Below, in pieces: positions 1 to 10,710 of a stretch of DNA of 64,000 bases (its first letter is position 1; the number at the start of each line of letters is the position of its first letter). The notes beneath the pieces were generated by a model that saw only the letters and a program-made list of their open reading frames with translations, did not search any database and was not told where the DNA came from. A program made the translations under genes and the position numbers. The stretch is from positions 130,426-194,425 of the forward strand of contig RDEW01000071.1 in the NCBI GenBank assembly GCA_011109175.1. Reading direction: 5' to 3'. This stretch comes from Dicyema japonicum. Taxonomy: Eukaryota > Dicyemida > Rhombozoa > Dicyemidae.

Positions 1-369
1 TTGAGGTGTTAGCGTGTATCCATTACGTGAAATGTTGATTTTATTCATGAAAACACAAAATTTAATAAAAATGATCTTTTTTCGTTAAGGACCGTAAAGA
101 TCGGTCTCTATTAGAATGTCGAGTATAAATGTCATTTTGTGATCAAATAAGAGCTTAGGAAAGGTTATCAAATTACAAGATTTTAAATTAATTTTCGCAT
201 AAGTATTACTGATATTTGTGACAATCTCAATTTGCTACAGCTTACTGATAACTAGGAAAGTTGTCCTTAAAACAATGAATCGTCCTTAGAAAGTCAATTA
301 AATTGCCCTAAAATTTAAATTGGTGAACGAATTGGTACAAAAATTTGATCTAAAAATTCCAGGAAGCAA
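1..369. other. AT-rich spacer, no gene seen
   Basis: No open frame with recognisable homology, no repeat shared with the rest of the window, and no tRNA-like boxes were seen. Confidence 0.5.
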
Positions 370-1085
370 CAGTGCTTGCTTGACAGTCTAGATCCGAGCC
401 ATATGAAATACTTTACTTCTGCCACAACCGCCGATATGGGGAACTTCCTCATTATTCAATAAAGACCCTTACAGATTGCATTCTTCGTCCTGATATCTCC
501 GACTATGCAAGAGAACTCCTTTGCATCAAAACTGATTGCCTTCAGAAAGCCTTGTGGTGGGTGAAGGCCCATCGCTATAGGCAACGTATTCAGGCGCCTG
601 ACGTCGAAAATTGCTGCCAGAGCAGCGAGCAAGACTCAAAGTCCCCAGCTGAACCTTACTCAACTTGGGGTTGGAACTCTTCATGGATGCGAGGCAGTAT
701 TACACTAAATCCTGAACTTTGCTGCCAGTCAGACTCTACGAATGCTATTATGGTCAAACTGGACATCCAGGATCCTGGAAATCAGCAGAATAGTTAAACC
801 TTCATATGGTTCCCCATGTACGCTTATATTCGGGCAACACATCCAAGACAAGGCGACCCCCTACTATTTGACTTAGGTATCGATTGTGCAGCATCAAACT
901 CCACTGAACTCATGGTACCTGGATAATGCGACCGTCGGAGGGAATTTGTAAATTGTGGTGGAAGAGGTCGAGTACGCATCTCTGCATTTCCAGCACTTGG
1001 GTTGGGACCGAATCCGTATAAAATTGAAATCATAAACGTTGCTTGCGGAGAATCGACTTTGGCCATGCTGTGGCTACGATTTCTA
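370..1085 (+). pseudogene. Decayed reverse transcriptase of the PHD/RT/REL non-LTR type
   Basis: Reading across several frames recovers the landmark order of this RT family: SLDPSHMKYFTSA (about 390), GGGRPIAIGN (about 555), QLGVGTLHGCEA (about 665), VKLDI (about 753), RQGDPLLF (about 850) and the catalytic box WYLDNATVGG (about 913). The second catalytic aspartate of the usual YLDD is an asparagine here. Many frameshifts and stops make it inactive. The same family recurs at 34.9-35.9, 55.0-58.0 and 59.9-60.6 kb. The identification rests on residue order only; exact ends are uncertain. Confidence 0.72.
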
Positions 1086-1700
1086 CTTATCTCCGGGAGG
1101 TCTCGATCAAGGATTCGAAAACAAAAATTTTTTCGGTTCTCCTCTATGCAGCAGTAATTTGTCCATGAAGAGAAAAATACATCCTTTCAACAATCCACAT
1201 CCAATTTAAAAACTTTGGACTTCCACACGTCTTTATTCTTCACCGACTCCTTTTTCTTTTATGGACAGCATGTTTCACGGATATAAACTTTTTAAGAACC
1301 ATCGACGAGAAGCTGAGAACTGCCGTTGAAGAACACTCGAAATTTCTTTTGATAAAATTGGCTGAATCTACAGAGGATATTATTTATTTAAGCACTTCAC
1401 AAGAGCCATACTAATTATAGCCCCGCATGTGCAGCAAAAGAAACAAGGTTAGATGTCATCCTTTTCCATGCTCCCCTGTTCCTAGCCAAGGCTCTCATGC
1501 TGTCCAGGTCGTCGGCATTTGTTAGATTTTTTTTATACTGACCAGGTCTTTTTGTAAGACTATTGGCAGTGTTGTTCTTGGTCTTCCCCGATAGCGGCCT
1601 TCTTTGCTAACATAGTATGTTTCCATAGATATGTTCGGTGGGGAAGTTAATTCCATCCTCAGCACGTGTCCGAAGAGCTTCCATCGGGATTCCAGTACTT

Positions 1701-2668
1701 CTAAGCTGATAGTCTAGCTGCACTCTTATATAAAGCATTCCTAGATATTCTCGTAGGCCAAGTAGTTCCTGTTATTTTTCTCAGCTGACCTCTGTGGAAC
1801 GAGTCTAGTTTTTCCATATCCGCTGATGAGGTCGCCCAAGTTCCAGCGTTATATAAAAGTACGGGTTTTATGAATGAGTCGTATAGTAGGATTCTCATTT
1901 TTGTGTCGATGCCTTTTTGATTGAGCCATAAATTCTTCAGTTTATATAACGCAGCATTGGCTAGAGTTTTCCTACGTAAAATATCTTCGCTATCTCCCAT
2001 AAGTGAACCGAGTTTCTTTACTTGTCGCCACTTCTCTTCTAGGACGTTACTCATCCTTCTTATCTCTGTGAGTTCTGTTTTTTCTCTGTTCACAGTAAGA
2101 AACCATTTCCCTAGTACATCTGGTGCTTTTTCTAATAGGTTTTCCAGGACCTCTTTGTCTTCAGAAATTAGGTCTACATCGTCCGCGTAGATTACTTCTT
2201 CCGTCTTTCCTTGGTATGACGGTCTAAGTTCCCTCATAGCGGCTTCCAAATAAATTGTGAATAGTAGAGGAGAAAGAGAGTCTCCTTGTGGAGTGCCCGT
2301 ATTTGTTTCAAATTTTCTTGAATAGGTTTTTCCGACTCTCACAAGGAGCTCAGTGTTAGAAAGTAGAATTCGGATCATCCTTAGACTCGATTCATCAAGA
2401 AATCCGCCAGTACCCCCATTAATTTGTTCCTGTTAACCGTATCAAAAGCTCTTGATAGGTCAATTCCCAAAATATTGGTGGCGTTACGGTATCTTTGATA
2501 TGTTGCACACCTCCATCTGTGACTCCAGACCGCATCAGCTGTGGATCTCCCTTCTCGAAAACCACTTTGACTATCTGGTAGGTATTTGTAAGCAAGTCCT
2601 TTTATTCGTTCAAGCACAATGTTTGCCAAGACTTTGCGTAATGAATTTAGTAGTATGATGGGTCGCAA
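1701..2668 (-). CDS. LINE ORF: reverse transcriptase catalytic part and C-terminus (frameshifted)
   Basis: Two overlapping frames give RPIILLNSLRKVLA, SGFREGRSTADAVWSHRW and DLSRAFDTVN (RT fingers and motif A aspartate). They then give TGTPQGDSLSPLL (motif B) and the active site YADDVDL (motif C). After these come conserved C-terminal landmarks of this group: FIKPVLLYNAGTW, LDSFHRGQLRKI and, past a frame change near 1700, RWRLFGHVL and RGRPRTTLP. One frame change lies near 2380. The product would reverse-transcribe the element at a nick made by the upstream endonuclease domain. Confidence 0.82.
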
Positions 2669-4405
2669 ATTTTCGATCGGTCCTCTGTTTTTGTTGGTTT
2701 TTTTGTATGGGGATTAGTAGTCCCGTACCCAGAGGTAGAGTTGAGTTAGTTGAAAACATTTCATTTAGTAGTGTAGCGATTTTTTCAAAAAGGAGGTCAG
2801 GGCCGTATTTCAGTAGTTCTGGGTTTATCGCATCTGGTCCGGGGCTTCTGTTATTCTTGAGTTTTCGGCAGGCCGTTTTGATTTCCTCGGCCGTGATTGG
2901 TATCTTAAGGGGTCTTGGCCTTCCATCAAATGGGTGGATTTCTATGGTTTTGATGTTGAAAAGCTTCTCAAAGTGAGCCGCGATGGCTTCAGTTTGTTCT
3001 TTGGTGTTCAGTATCAGCTTACCGTTCTCGTCTTTTATGGTTAGTCGACTTCGGTTTGTTCGCCGCAGCAAACGGGCAGCGACGTACACCTGTGCGTTGT
3101 CTTTCACTTTGTTTACTTCTTCTATACAGGAGGCTATTTCTTCTATGAAAAGCTTCTTGTTCAGACCCTTTATTTTTCTTCTGACACGTTGTCTTTCGCC
3201 TTGAAGGGCTTTTATCGCATTAGTGTCAGTGGCATTTGATTTTCTCATATTTATTTCTTTTAGACTTTTCGCAAGCTCAGGAACATCTGGATGAATAGCC
3301 TTCAGGTGCATTTTACTATTCTCCCTTTTGCCAAGACATGCTTCAGCAGCTTCGTTGATGGTGTCCTTTGTGCGTTTCCAGGCGTCTTCTAGCGTGGTAT
3401 CCACCAATACGTCCTGCAAATTAGTCTGAATGTATTGTTGATATCTCTCAGTAGTCTCCGGTTGAGAAATCAGCCTTTCAGTCGCGTAGTCGCCTCTGAT
3501 TTTCTCAAATTCGTGATTTTTTGCATTCCTGTATTTAATGGCATGTTTTTTCAGGGTGAAGGTCGCAATAACCATCTTGTGGTCGCTGACAGTCGTCGAA
3601 CCTTCATATGAACGTGCGTTTACTAGAAGGTGTTTGTCTTTAGCCCGGCATATGACATAATCGATTTGGTTGTATATTGGGACCAGCTTTCCTTCTGAGT
3701 TCCTTCGCTTCCCCATCCACGTAGTTTTGTGGCAGGCAGGATGCGTAAATGCAGTATTGCATAGGAAAAGGTTGTTTGCCATACAAAAGTGACCAAGTAT
3801 TGTCCCGGGTAAATTTCTTATTCCACGTCCATGTTCTCCCAAGAAAACATCATCCGGGTTATTCTTCATCCCGACTTTTGCATTCAAATCACCAGCAATG
3901 AGTATTAGTGATGACGACTCATATTCGTTGTACGTCCGTAACAGTGTTGAATAGAAGTCGTCTAGTTCTGTCGGATCTTTCGCTACTCTCCCGCAGTGTG
4001 GCGCATAAACATTTACAATTGTCAGAAAGCTCTTCGAAGGAGGTAAGTCGTTTAGCCGGATTTGTATAACACAGATCCTGTCATTCACACTCCATATACG
4101 GTGGACTGCACTTGTCAACTTTGAGTGGATGGCAAATCCAAGTCCATAATGTTTTGAGTCGCTCGGCTGACATATAATTCGATATTCGCCAAAGTTTTCA
4201 TCAAGGCTACAAGTAACTTTCGTCTCTTGTAGACACCCAATAGAACGTCGTATCTCTCCAGGTCATCACAGAGAATCTTCCTCGACCAGGTCGTAGATAA
4301 GCCTCTAGCATTGAACGTAAGGACTTTTAGACGAGATGCATCCCTTTGTATCCATTGCCTTTTAGACATTTTCCTCAATTGCGATCCAATCAAGAAACGA
4401 GGCAC
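2610..4405 (-). CDS. LINE ORF: APE-type endonuclease, linker and start of RT (frameshifted)
   Basis: Endonuclease landmarks in order are FNARGL, QETK (frame lost near 4255 and regained downstream), VNVYAPH, GDLNAKVG, KTTWMG, NQIDYVICR and the terminal SDHKMV. These are the metal-binding and catalytic motifs of exonuclease III-like LINE nucleases. The RT begins near residue 400 of the longer frame with SPGPDAINPELLKY. The frame is lost near 2695 in a run of seven A on the element strand and continues in the next entry. Two homopolymer-associated frame changes, rather than scattered stops, suggest a young copy or sequence error. Confidence 0.82.
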
Positions 4406-4410
4406 GTCAA

Positions 4411-4744
4411 TACAAAAAAAATAATTAACAATTTGTATATCGAGCGTTAAAAATCAATCGACTGGTTGGCCACCCTGCCCTACGAGCTAACAAATTACTT
4501 CCTTGTGTCTTATGTGTAAGAAGGTCTTTACAAATGAAGAAATGAAGAATGTTAAATCACCTTAAGTTTTTTCATCCTGAAAAACTTGATGCAGATGTTA
4601 ATTATTTTTCTAATCTGAAAAATAATTATGAAAATCGTCTACGATGAATCAAATTTTTACAAAAAAATCCAAGATGCTTAAAAAGCCTATTATCTATAAT
4701 AAATGAAAATAAAACCTTAAAAATAGCTTAAGTCTATCAAGCTA
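4411..4744. other. Spacer, no gene seen
   Basis: AT-rich. The minus strand contains a FIVDDF-like stretch near 4640 that may be a further decayed part of the hAT element to its right, but nothing continuous. Confidence 0.35.
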
Positions 4745-5140
4745 CTTCTGGCATAAATTTTCTACACTTTTTCGGCAAGCGTAAGTAGAAGGAAGATTAT
4801 GTCCAATACTCTCAAACGAATCTCGTAAACTTTTACTGGACAACTTATGCAAGGGAATATCGGATTCGGCAAAAGCCATAGTCACTTATCGACCCATATG
4901 TTGCAGATGGACGAGAAAATCAATGGGTTTATAGTATACCTGTAAAATAGTAATAAAAATAATGAACCTGCTAATTTGATATGTTTCTTAGACGATCTGT
5001 GCGATTCAATAAAAAATTCTTTTTTGCAGTTACAAATGTCCACATAAATTCCAAAAAAGAATTCCTTTAAAATCATAAAATATTTTCTAACAACAGACTT
5101 AATCTTTTCAATGTCATTCTTGATTGAACGAGGCATCACA
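4745..5140 (-). pseudogene. hAT/CGGBP1-like transposase remnant
   Basis: The first block starts MPRSIKNDIEKIKS and contains a BED/CGGBP1-type zinc-binding end, ICNCKKEFFIESHRSSKKH, so C-x-C plus the spaced histidines survive. The second block in another frame (about 4745-4880) reads FAESDIPLHKLSSKSL followed by NLPSTYACRK. This is the conserved piece after the zinc finger in CGGBP1-type hAT proteins. A 28-nt GT-AG segment at 4938-4965 would fit a tiny intron, but joining does not restore one frame. I call it a degraded element rather than a gene. Confidence 0.55.
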
Positions 5141-5279
5141 GTGATGATGATAATTGATCCCACGTTACTATTTTATTTAAAAACTCTAAAAATTAATAAA
5201 TTAAAATCAATAAAATTTTAGACTTTATAAATTTTAAATGCACAAAATTCGCTATAAATAAGTTATATCCTTCCCGTCG

Positions 5280-5760
5280 CTTGTGCCACTCCCCATCCCG
5301 TATGATCCGGTCTGTTGGACTCCTCCACGCTCTCGCTCTAGTTGATGTCCAGAACCCATTAAGTCCAAAGCTAGTAGGTCTTTCTCCAGTTAATTATTCC
5401 ACAGTAGGTACTTTCCTCTTATGTCCTACCCAAGTAGTCCCAATTCGCCTGTAGGGACCAATGATGTGGGTAACAAAGTCTTGTAGACCCCAATTCGTAT
5501 GTAGGGGTAAATTGTTGTGGGTTCCAGGTCCAACGTGGAAAATATCTCCAAAGAGTTTGCCACCTTCGCTTTACCATAAATTCCTTAATATGGACACTTT
5601 GCAAGTGCTCCATCTTCTTCATTATCAAAAGCCCGTATATCCATGACGTAGTAGGTCCAAAGGTAGTAAGAGTCCTTTTCAAGTTAGTTGTCCCACAGGG
5701 GGTCCACCCATCCATGTTTAGCACTACATCATGGTCAACTTTTGACTTAATCATATTTTC
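5280..5760. repeat. Degenerate internal repeats
   Basis: Two sub-motifs recur imperfectly: CCCCAATTCG-CTGTAGGG near 5440 and 5490, and GTCCAAAG-TAGTA followed by a CC-CACAG block near 5351 and 5658. The long antisense open frame across 5419-5769 follows these repeats and has no recognisable domain, so it is not called as a gene. Confidence 0.4.
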
Positions 5761-6080
5761 TCTATTCAAATTAGCATCTCCGTGAAGAACTTTTGTTTAT
5801 TATTAAATCTTCGTTAAATCAGTGTAGGCTTTGCTAAATTCAAGATCATTGAATCCTAGAATTTCTGAAAATGTCGAAATTCCCAAATAAAGTTCATTTT
5901 TATTTCACATCTGTGGGATAATTCTCTGAGAGTCATTTTTGATGTATTTTTTATTTCACAAATCTTTCTTTTCTGTGAATAGAAATTTCAGTCCTCTTTC
6001 TAACAAAGCAACGTAAGATTTTAAATTTAAAATGCAAATTCAATTAAATTTAAAATAAAAAAATAAATTAATCCGAAATT
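5761..6080. other. AT-rich spacer, no gene seen
   Basis: No supported coding frame or structured repeat. Confidence 0.4.
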
Positions 6081-6088
6081 ATTAATAA

Positions 6089-6440
6089 ATGTTTTCCGGA
6101 TTGCCGATTATGAAGTTTCGGTTTATTGAATTCTGTATGTACTCTTGGAGAACACTAAACGTCCCCCCAATCAGGGAATACCTGACGGAACGTCACTGGG
6201 ACTTCCTTAAGATGGCAAAGTCCCTGACCATCCCCTCGGACCGCATCAGACTATATATGGACACCTGCCCGAGATATGAGAAAAAACCTTCCCGCTGTGG
6301 AGATTAATCCGAGACTCCAAAACTAACCGCTAGAAAAAGACTTGTATGGACACCGGGATCACTTAATTAGACGATAACTTTTATTCTCTTTCTCGTAATT
6401 TCGGGGTTAATTAAATAAATAAAATCTTGGTAAAATTTTG
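6089..6440 (+). mobile_element. 3' end of a Jockey-like LINE with stem-loop tail
   Basis: A C-terminal coding remnant includes LTERHWDFLKMAKS and CPRYEKK. It is homologous over about 280 bp to 45035-45310. It runs into the conserved tail GGGATCACTTAATTAGACGA, then TTTCTCGTAATTTCGGGG, then an (AATA)-rich end. That tail is the same stem-loop module found at the ends of the SINE-B copies and of LINE pieces at 17.7, 20.8 and 50.3 kb. Confidence 0.6.
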
Positions 6441-7009
6441 TTGACTCATCAAACAAAATTCGGATTATTAAAGTTCGGATTAATGGGGGTTCACTGTATT
6501 TACTTTTTACTAAAGAAGAACCAATTTTTCTTTACGAGCAGGTGACTCATATAAAAACAAAGTGAACGAAGCACGTCTCTACGTGGATTTCAAGTACCTA
6601 TCTGAACAAATGGGACAACTGTTCTCTCCACTTTGCTCATTACGCCTTCTTGACACCATTGGCACCTTTTCTCTTGTCCAAGCCACTTTTTTAAAAGTAA
6701 AATTGTGTGGATGAAAAGAAGACGTCGGTGTTCTCATGGACCATGGCTATTTATATTCGATGTTGAAATTATCGTCGATTTCGAGAGTCCCATGCAACAA
6801 AAGTATTTCAAATCTCGGATTATTACCTATCGACTGTAAAGAAAGTGAGTCGAACTCTCAAAGTTAATATTTATCCAGCATTTTTAAAATCAATACAAAC
6901 TGATCAAGCACGTGAATTTCCAGCGATTTTTAAAAAAAATTGTTTTTTAAATAAAATTGATTTCTTAGCTAAATAATAATAATAAAATAATAAATATTTA
7001 AAAGAATTT
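6441..7009. other. Upstream region of the TRABD-like gene
   Basis: No gene seen. A CACGTG palindrome lies at 6909-6914, 96 bp before the TRABD-like start codon. The last 100 bp are strongly AT-rich. Confidence 0.35.
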
Positions 7010-7912
7010 ATGTCGTTTAAGTGTGTTGAGGTTGAATACGGGGGATGCATAATCAAATTGGCTGGGACAATGCACTGCAGCAAGGAGAGCTGTGCTAAAG
7101 TCGAGGAAGTACTAAAATATAAAATGTTAGCTAATTCGTTCGTGGAAGCCTTCAGTGACAATATTAGAGTTGTGCAGTGAACGGGGGTCACTCTTAATAA
7201 TGGACCAGCAAAAAATGCTTGAGGATTGCAGAAACTTGACCTATATGGATTTGATGAGGATAATCAAGACAGAGGGGGTCGTTCGGGGGGTTTTCGTTGC
7301 CCTTATGGTCAATATGTACTCCAATGCATCCATTAAGATGGATATTATGCCGGGGGCTGAATTTAGGACAGCATATGACTCAGTTTGTGATTATTTGTTA
7401 GTTAGTCACTAAGTATTGGCTGTAAGATCAAATTGGGGGACAGACCCGTTTCCGTGACCATGCAGAGATTTATGGACGTCCTTTCATTTTGGGATAAAAT
7501 AAGGATAATCTTCGACATGATTCGCTCCACCGTTAACTTTGAAAGTTCGTTCAACGAAATGTTAGCATTTTCAATATCCGTAGGTTGAACGACAGCGATA
7601 AAATGATCAAATATTTTGTTGACAAATTCCCGTTGGCTGCGAATGTCTTTATTCATGAGAGGGACGACTACATGGCTAAACAAATAAGGAATGTTGCGCA
7701 TCAAATCGTTGATACTAGTATACCCCTCGAATTGTTGTGGTCGCTGGTTTGGGGCATCTTCCTGGTATAGAGAATTGCCTAGTAACTGGGAAATCTCCAA
7801 AAATTGAATATAAATTTGTATTTGTGCCTTTTTATTGTAGGCAGAGTCACCTGTTCGGTGGTCGTCTCTTGTGTGTCTCACAGTTTTTATTATTGGTTGG
7901 ATATATTATTAA
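7010..7912 (+). CDS. TRABD: TraB-domain protein (TRABD-like), six exons with 22-26 nt introns
   Basis: Exons: 7010-7108, 7131-7382, 7406-7560, 7584-7692, 7719-7817, 7841-7912 (introns 22, 23, 23, 26, 23 nt, all GT-AG). The joined product is about 261 aa with no internal stop. It matches the TraB/PrgY/GumN fold as in human TRABD: a first GXXH in LAGTMHCS, ILELCSER with the conserved glutamate, MPGAEFRTAY, CKIKLGDRPVSVT, SFWDKIRI, HERDDYMAKQIRN, and the second GXXH in VVVAGLGHLPGIE. TraB proteins are proposed membrane-associated metalloprotease-like factors; vertebrate TRABD is tied to mitochondria. The C-terminus is hydrophobic, as in the family. Exon 6 is the least certain, because the last intron can also be read through. 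Exon phases agree at every junction. Confidence 0.9.
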
Positions 7913-9117
7913 TATTTTATTATTTGGTTTTATTTTGTATTTAAACTCGAATTTCCCTGTTCATTGGTATTGATTCACTGTTTATCATTGAGATCAGGAA
8001 CCTGGGCCTTTTGGCTGTATGACTCGAATATGAAAAATGAACTTTTCAGCGAAGGTCTAGCCTGTGAGGCGACGAGTCTTTCTGACACGACACAACTGTT
8101 GAAAGGGATCTTCCATATCCTTTACCGATTCCACTGATGAGGACTACCAATGAAAACTCTACCGCCTAAGAATGAAGTGATTTCCGGGGACGTGTGATAA
8201 AATGGAAAAAGGCGAACCTAATTATCCTCCTCTCTTTGGAAGCAGAAGCCTGAAATGGACTATTCAAATGGCCATCTCACTAATATCTTCATTTTTTCTA
8301 TGGCCGTGATTTCTCGTTACCATTGTTATTTTTGTAGACCAAATAATGGATTAGTGGTGATGAGGAAGACAACAGATACCGAGCTAAGACTGTAAATAGA
8401 AAGTTAAAACTAAGAATCGAAATCTTCTGGTTCTAGTTTTTAAGGTCGATAATACACACGAAAACTTTCCACGGTTAAATAAAATTTGAAAAGCCTTTTT
8501 GTTGAATCCAAATATCTCTGTGGAGTTCATACTCTGTTAGGGGCTTCCTGGATTGCGATTACTTGTTCTGCAGTACAGCCACTTTTTATATCGAGATTTT
8601 CTGCGATCGACTTGTATAATTTTTTTTAATATAAAACAATTTATTTAAATCAGAAAACCATATTTACAGTAAATCATATTAAATCATATAAATCATAATT
8701 TTTTTTGTATTTTAATGACAATTTTTTAATATTATATTTTATTTAACAAAACAAGAGAACAAGAAACAAACACGCCTCATGTGGTTCGCCGTTCCTGGTG
8801 TGGAGTTAGTCACACAGTAAAAAGAATCATTTGCTCACCCCAATCCAAGAAGATGTTTTCTTGAAGACTCTCTCAAACGCTCTTAAACAAGAAACAAACA
8901 CGTCAAAAAGAGAGAGACTCTTTATTTTATAACAAAAATCTAATGCGATTTTTGGCATTGTAATTCTCCAGGAATTCATATGAGGACTCATAGGAAGCAG
9001 ATCACTAATTTTGCTGAACCGTATCGGATTGCTAATCGAAGGAGGAACTTTGTTTGATAAGAGAATTATTTGTTGAATTGAAAGGCGTAGACTCTGCATA
9101 TTTATGTACATAACCCC
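7913..9117. other. Intergenic, no gene seen
   Basis: Short coding-like scraps near 8050-8260 have stops and no recognised family. 8600-8780 is very AT-rich. A short AAGAAACAAACACG motif repeats at about 8762 and 8886. Confidence 0.35.
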
Positions 9118-9180
9118 AGGAAACATCGAGAAAAAATAATAGTAACTGAACTAATTAGGCGATCCCTGTTCCCCTGATCA
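9118..9180 (-). repeat. Diverged copy of the stem-loop retrotransposon tail
   Basis: CATCGAGAAAAAATAATAG, then CTAATTAGGCGATCCCTG matches, on the minus strand, the GGATCAC...GTGATCC tail module seen at 17.7, 20.8, 39.3 and 49.1 kb. Diverged. Confidence 0.45.
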
Positions 9181-9234
9181 ACTATAAAAACGGTGTGGCA
9201 TTTAAGCAAAAATATTTCTTCTTATAAGTTACAA

Positions 9235-9410
9235 AATAATATGAGTGTGTCCTAATCATTTGGGTTTCATATATCTCCTGACCGGCGCCTAATCCATGCT
9301 TACGAGAAGAAGGAAGACGAGGGGTTTCATCACTCATGAAACTAAGGAGATATTGAGTACAAGAACTAAGTTACCACCCCAACTTTCCCACCAATTAACC
9401 AATTGTGCAC
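9235..9410. repeat. Dispersed repeat shared with 38.1-38.35 kb
   Basis: The stretch around TTACGAGAAGAAGGAAGACG and ACTCATGAAACTAAGGAG resembles 38160-38215 (TTTACGAGAAGGAAGACATG, then a CCATGATGAGACAAAG block). Family unknown; possibly a SINE or LINE fragment. The long + strand open frame here (9296-9670) has no domain and follows the repeat. Confidence 0.35.
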
Positions 9411-9677
9411 TGATCGTTATTAGTTTCCATAATCTTGAATGCTCAATTAATAATGGAAATCTTAGTAAATATCAATATTTCCACATAATCTTCCGTCCCC
9501 TATCAAAAACAGCAGGTACCAGCACCTTAAATATTATCCCCCACAAGGGCACGCCAGGCATCATTGGTTTCATTCATCAGACTTGTAGATTAACTACCAT
9601 TAACCCCGGGAAAGCGAGAAATGGATATGTCGTCTATGTGACCTTGGGAATGAACCGGTTTATTGATTGAAAATGAG

Positions 9678-10438
9678 TTAGTTTTCGGTAAACCGAAGAA
9701 TATTAATATTATTAGTGATACTATCAATTTTAGACAAATCCTTGAATAGAATGTTTACAAATAACATTGTATGTGCTGTCCTCCTTGTTTGAGATTTCTG
9801 TGGTTGCGTGTATTGAGACCTGTATATTCTCACCCAAAGACAATTTTTCGTCATTTGGTTCCCCACTTTTAGATAGAGTTGAGGCAACGTTCCTGATATC
9901 GTTTTCATCCGTTGGAGAGAAATACTGGATTCTGTCAATTTTTGGTTCTTTGCTTTTTAGTGACCCTTCCTTGTTGGCATTTTTGGTTTTCTCCTCAAAA
10001 AAGACTGACTTGGTAGTGTTGGGACTTTCAGTCGACGGTTGTTCACACATTTGGGGAGTGAAATCACTTTTCTTGAGCACAATTTCGTTTTTATTATTTT
10101 TTTTGTGCGATAACGTTATTTTGCGGTGTTTTCGGGTTCGTTTTAAAAAATGTGCCCAAGCATTGAGTATGTTTCACCATTTTTTCATAAATAAAAATCG
10201 CATTTGGCGTTTGAAACAGGTATAATCCGCTTCCCTGAGGATTCATATGGTTACATTCAATCACAATTCCCTTTAGTTTAATCATATATCCATTTATTGT
10301 GTGTAGTGGCCATTTTGTTGTTTCCCCGTTCGTGTAGCACAGGTTAAGGCAGTTGTGACCAAACTCTACCTGTCGAAACCCCTGATTCAGAGCGTTATTT
10401 GCTGTAAAGTTTCCGTCAATCCACTTTAAGACCCCCAT
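9678..10438 (-). CDS. IRS-type PTB-domain adaptor, FRS2/DOK-like
   Basis: Three coding exons: 10438-10115, 10071-9766, 9740-9678 (introns 43 and 25 nt), product 230 aa. Residues 20-90 look like an IRS-type PTB domain: KWPLHTINGY fits the W-P-L...RRYG strand, then GIVIEC, then GSGLYLFQTPNAI, the glycine-rich turn plus F-x-T-x-x-A core, ending in the C-terminal helix IYEKMVKH. The protein starts Met-Gly, compatible with N-myristoylation as in FRS2. The remaining 130 residues are polar and lack long hydrophobic segments, with a tyrosine in STYNDLSK that could dock SH2 proteins. A 21-nt consensus intron (10519-10539, GTAAGT...CTCAG) sits in the probable 5' UTR. Family assignment is inference from a diverged domain. 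Confidence 0.68.
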
Positions 10439-10518
10439 TCCTGATCAAATTCTAAATTTATTCAAGTTGGGAGATACTATTAAATCAATAAAATCAGCTT
10501 TGAATATAAAATACTGAA

Positions 10519-10539
10519 CTGAGAGGTAATTATACTTAC
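10519..10539 (-). other. Probable 21-nt 5' UTR intron of the PTB-adaptor gene
   Basis: On the minus strand the sequence is GTAAGTATAATTACCTCTCAG: a perfect metazoan donor, a pyrimidine-rich 3' end and an AG acceptor in 21 nt, 81 bp upstream of the ATG. Consistent in size with the coding introns of this window. Confidence 0.5.
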
Positions 10540-10710
10540 AATGTAATGTCAATATTAACTGCAATACGCAATTTCTCACAAAAATCACTCAATTTACGTG
10601 CTTATTGATTGACTTTAATTAACTATTACGCATTGTACTCTATGAACCTAAAATATATCAATATAATAAATATCAATAAATTTATTTTGGACTTATTCTT
10701 TTATTGGATT

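Larger units (their letters stand above)
1386..4410 (-). mobile_element. RTE-like LINE, nearly full length, frameshifted
   Basis: An antisense non-LTR retrotransposon with an N-terminal APE-type endonuclease, a linker, a reverse transcriptase and a C-terminal region. It is colinear with the + strand element at 61079-63710, which lacks about 150 residues of this copy's linker. Its 3' end (about 1386-1440) reads, on the element strand, ATGCGGGGCTATAATTAG, then TATGGCTCTTGTGAA and an AT-rich tail. This tail is nearly identical to the tail of the SINE-A copies at 25, 28.7 and 51 kb. The 5' end just upstream of 4405 is uncertain. RTE is my best clade guess. Confidence 0.85.

Noticed and set aside
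5419-5769. 116-codon antisense open frame
   Set aside because: Tryptophan- and proline-rich translation of degenerate repeats, with no domain.
8130-8165. Hammerhead ribozyme-like core (CTGATGAGG ... TGAAAAC)
   Set aside because: The CTGATGA box is present, but stem II does not close next to GAAA and no complementary stems I or III are evident.
8827-9126. 99-codon antisense open frame
   Set aside because: No recognisable motif, and it overlaps short AAGAAACAAACACG repeats.
9296-9670. 124-codon + open frame
   Set aside because: The start coincides with a dispersed repeat also seen at 38.16 kb, with no family similarity.
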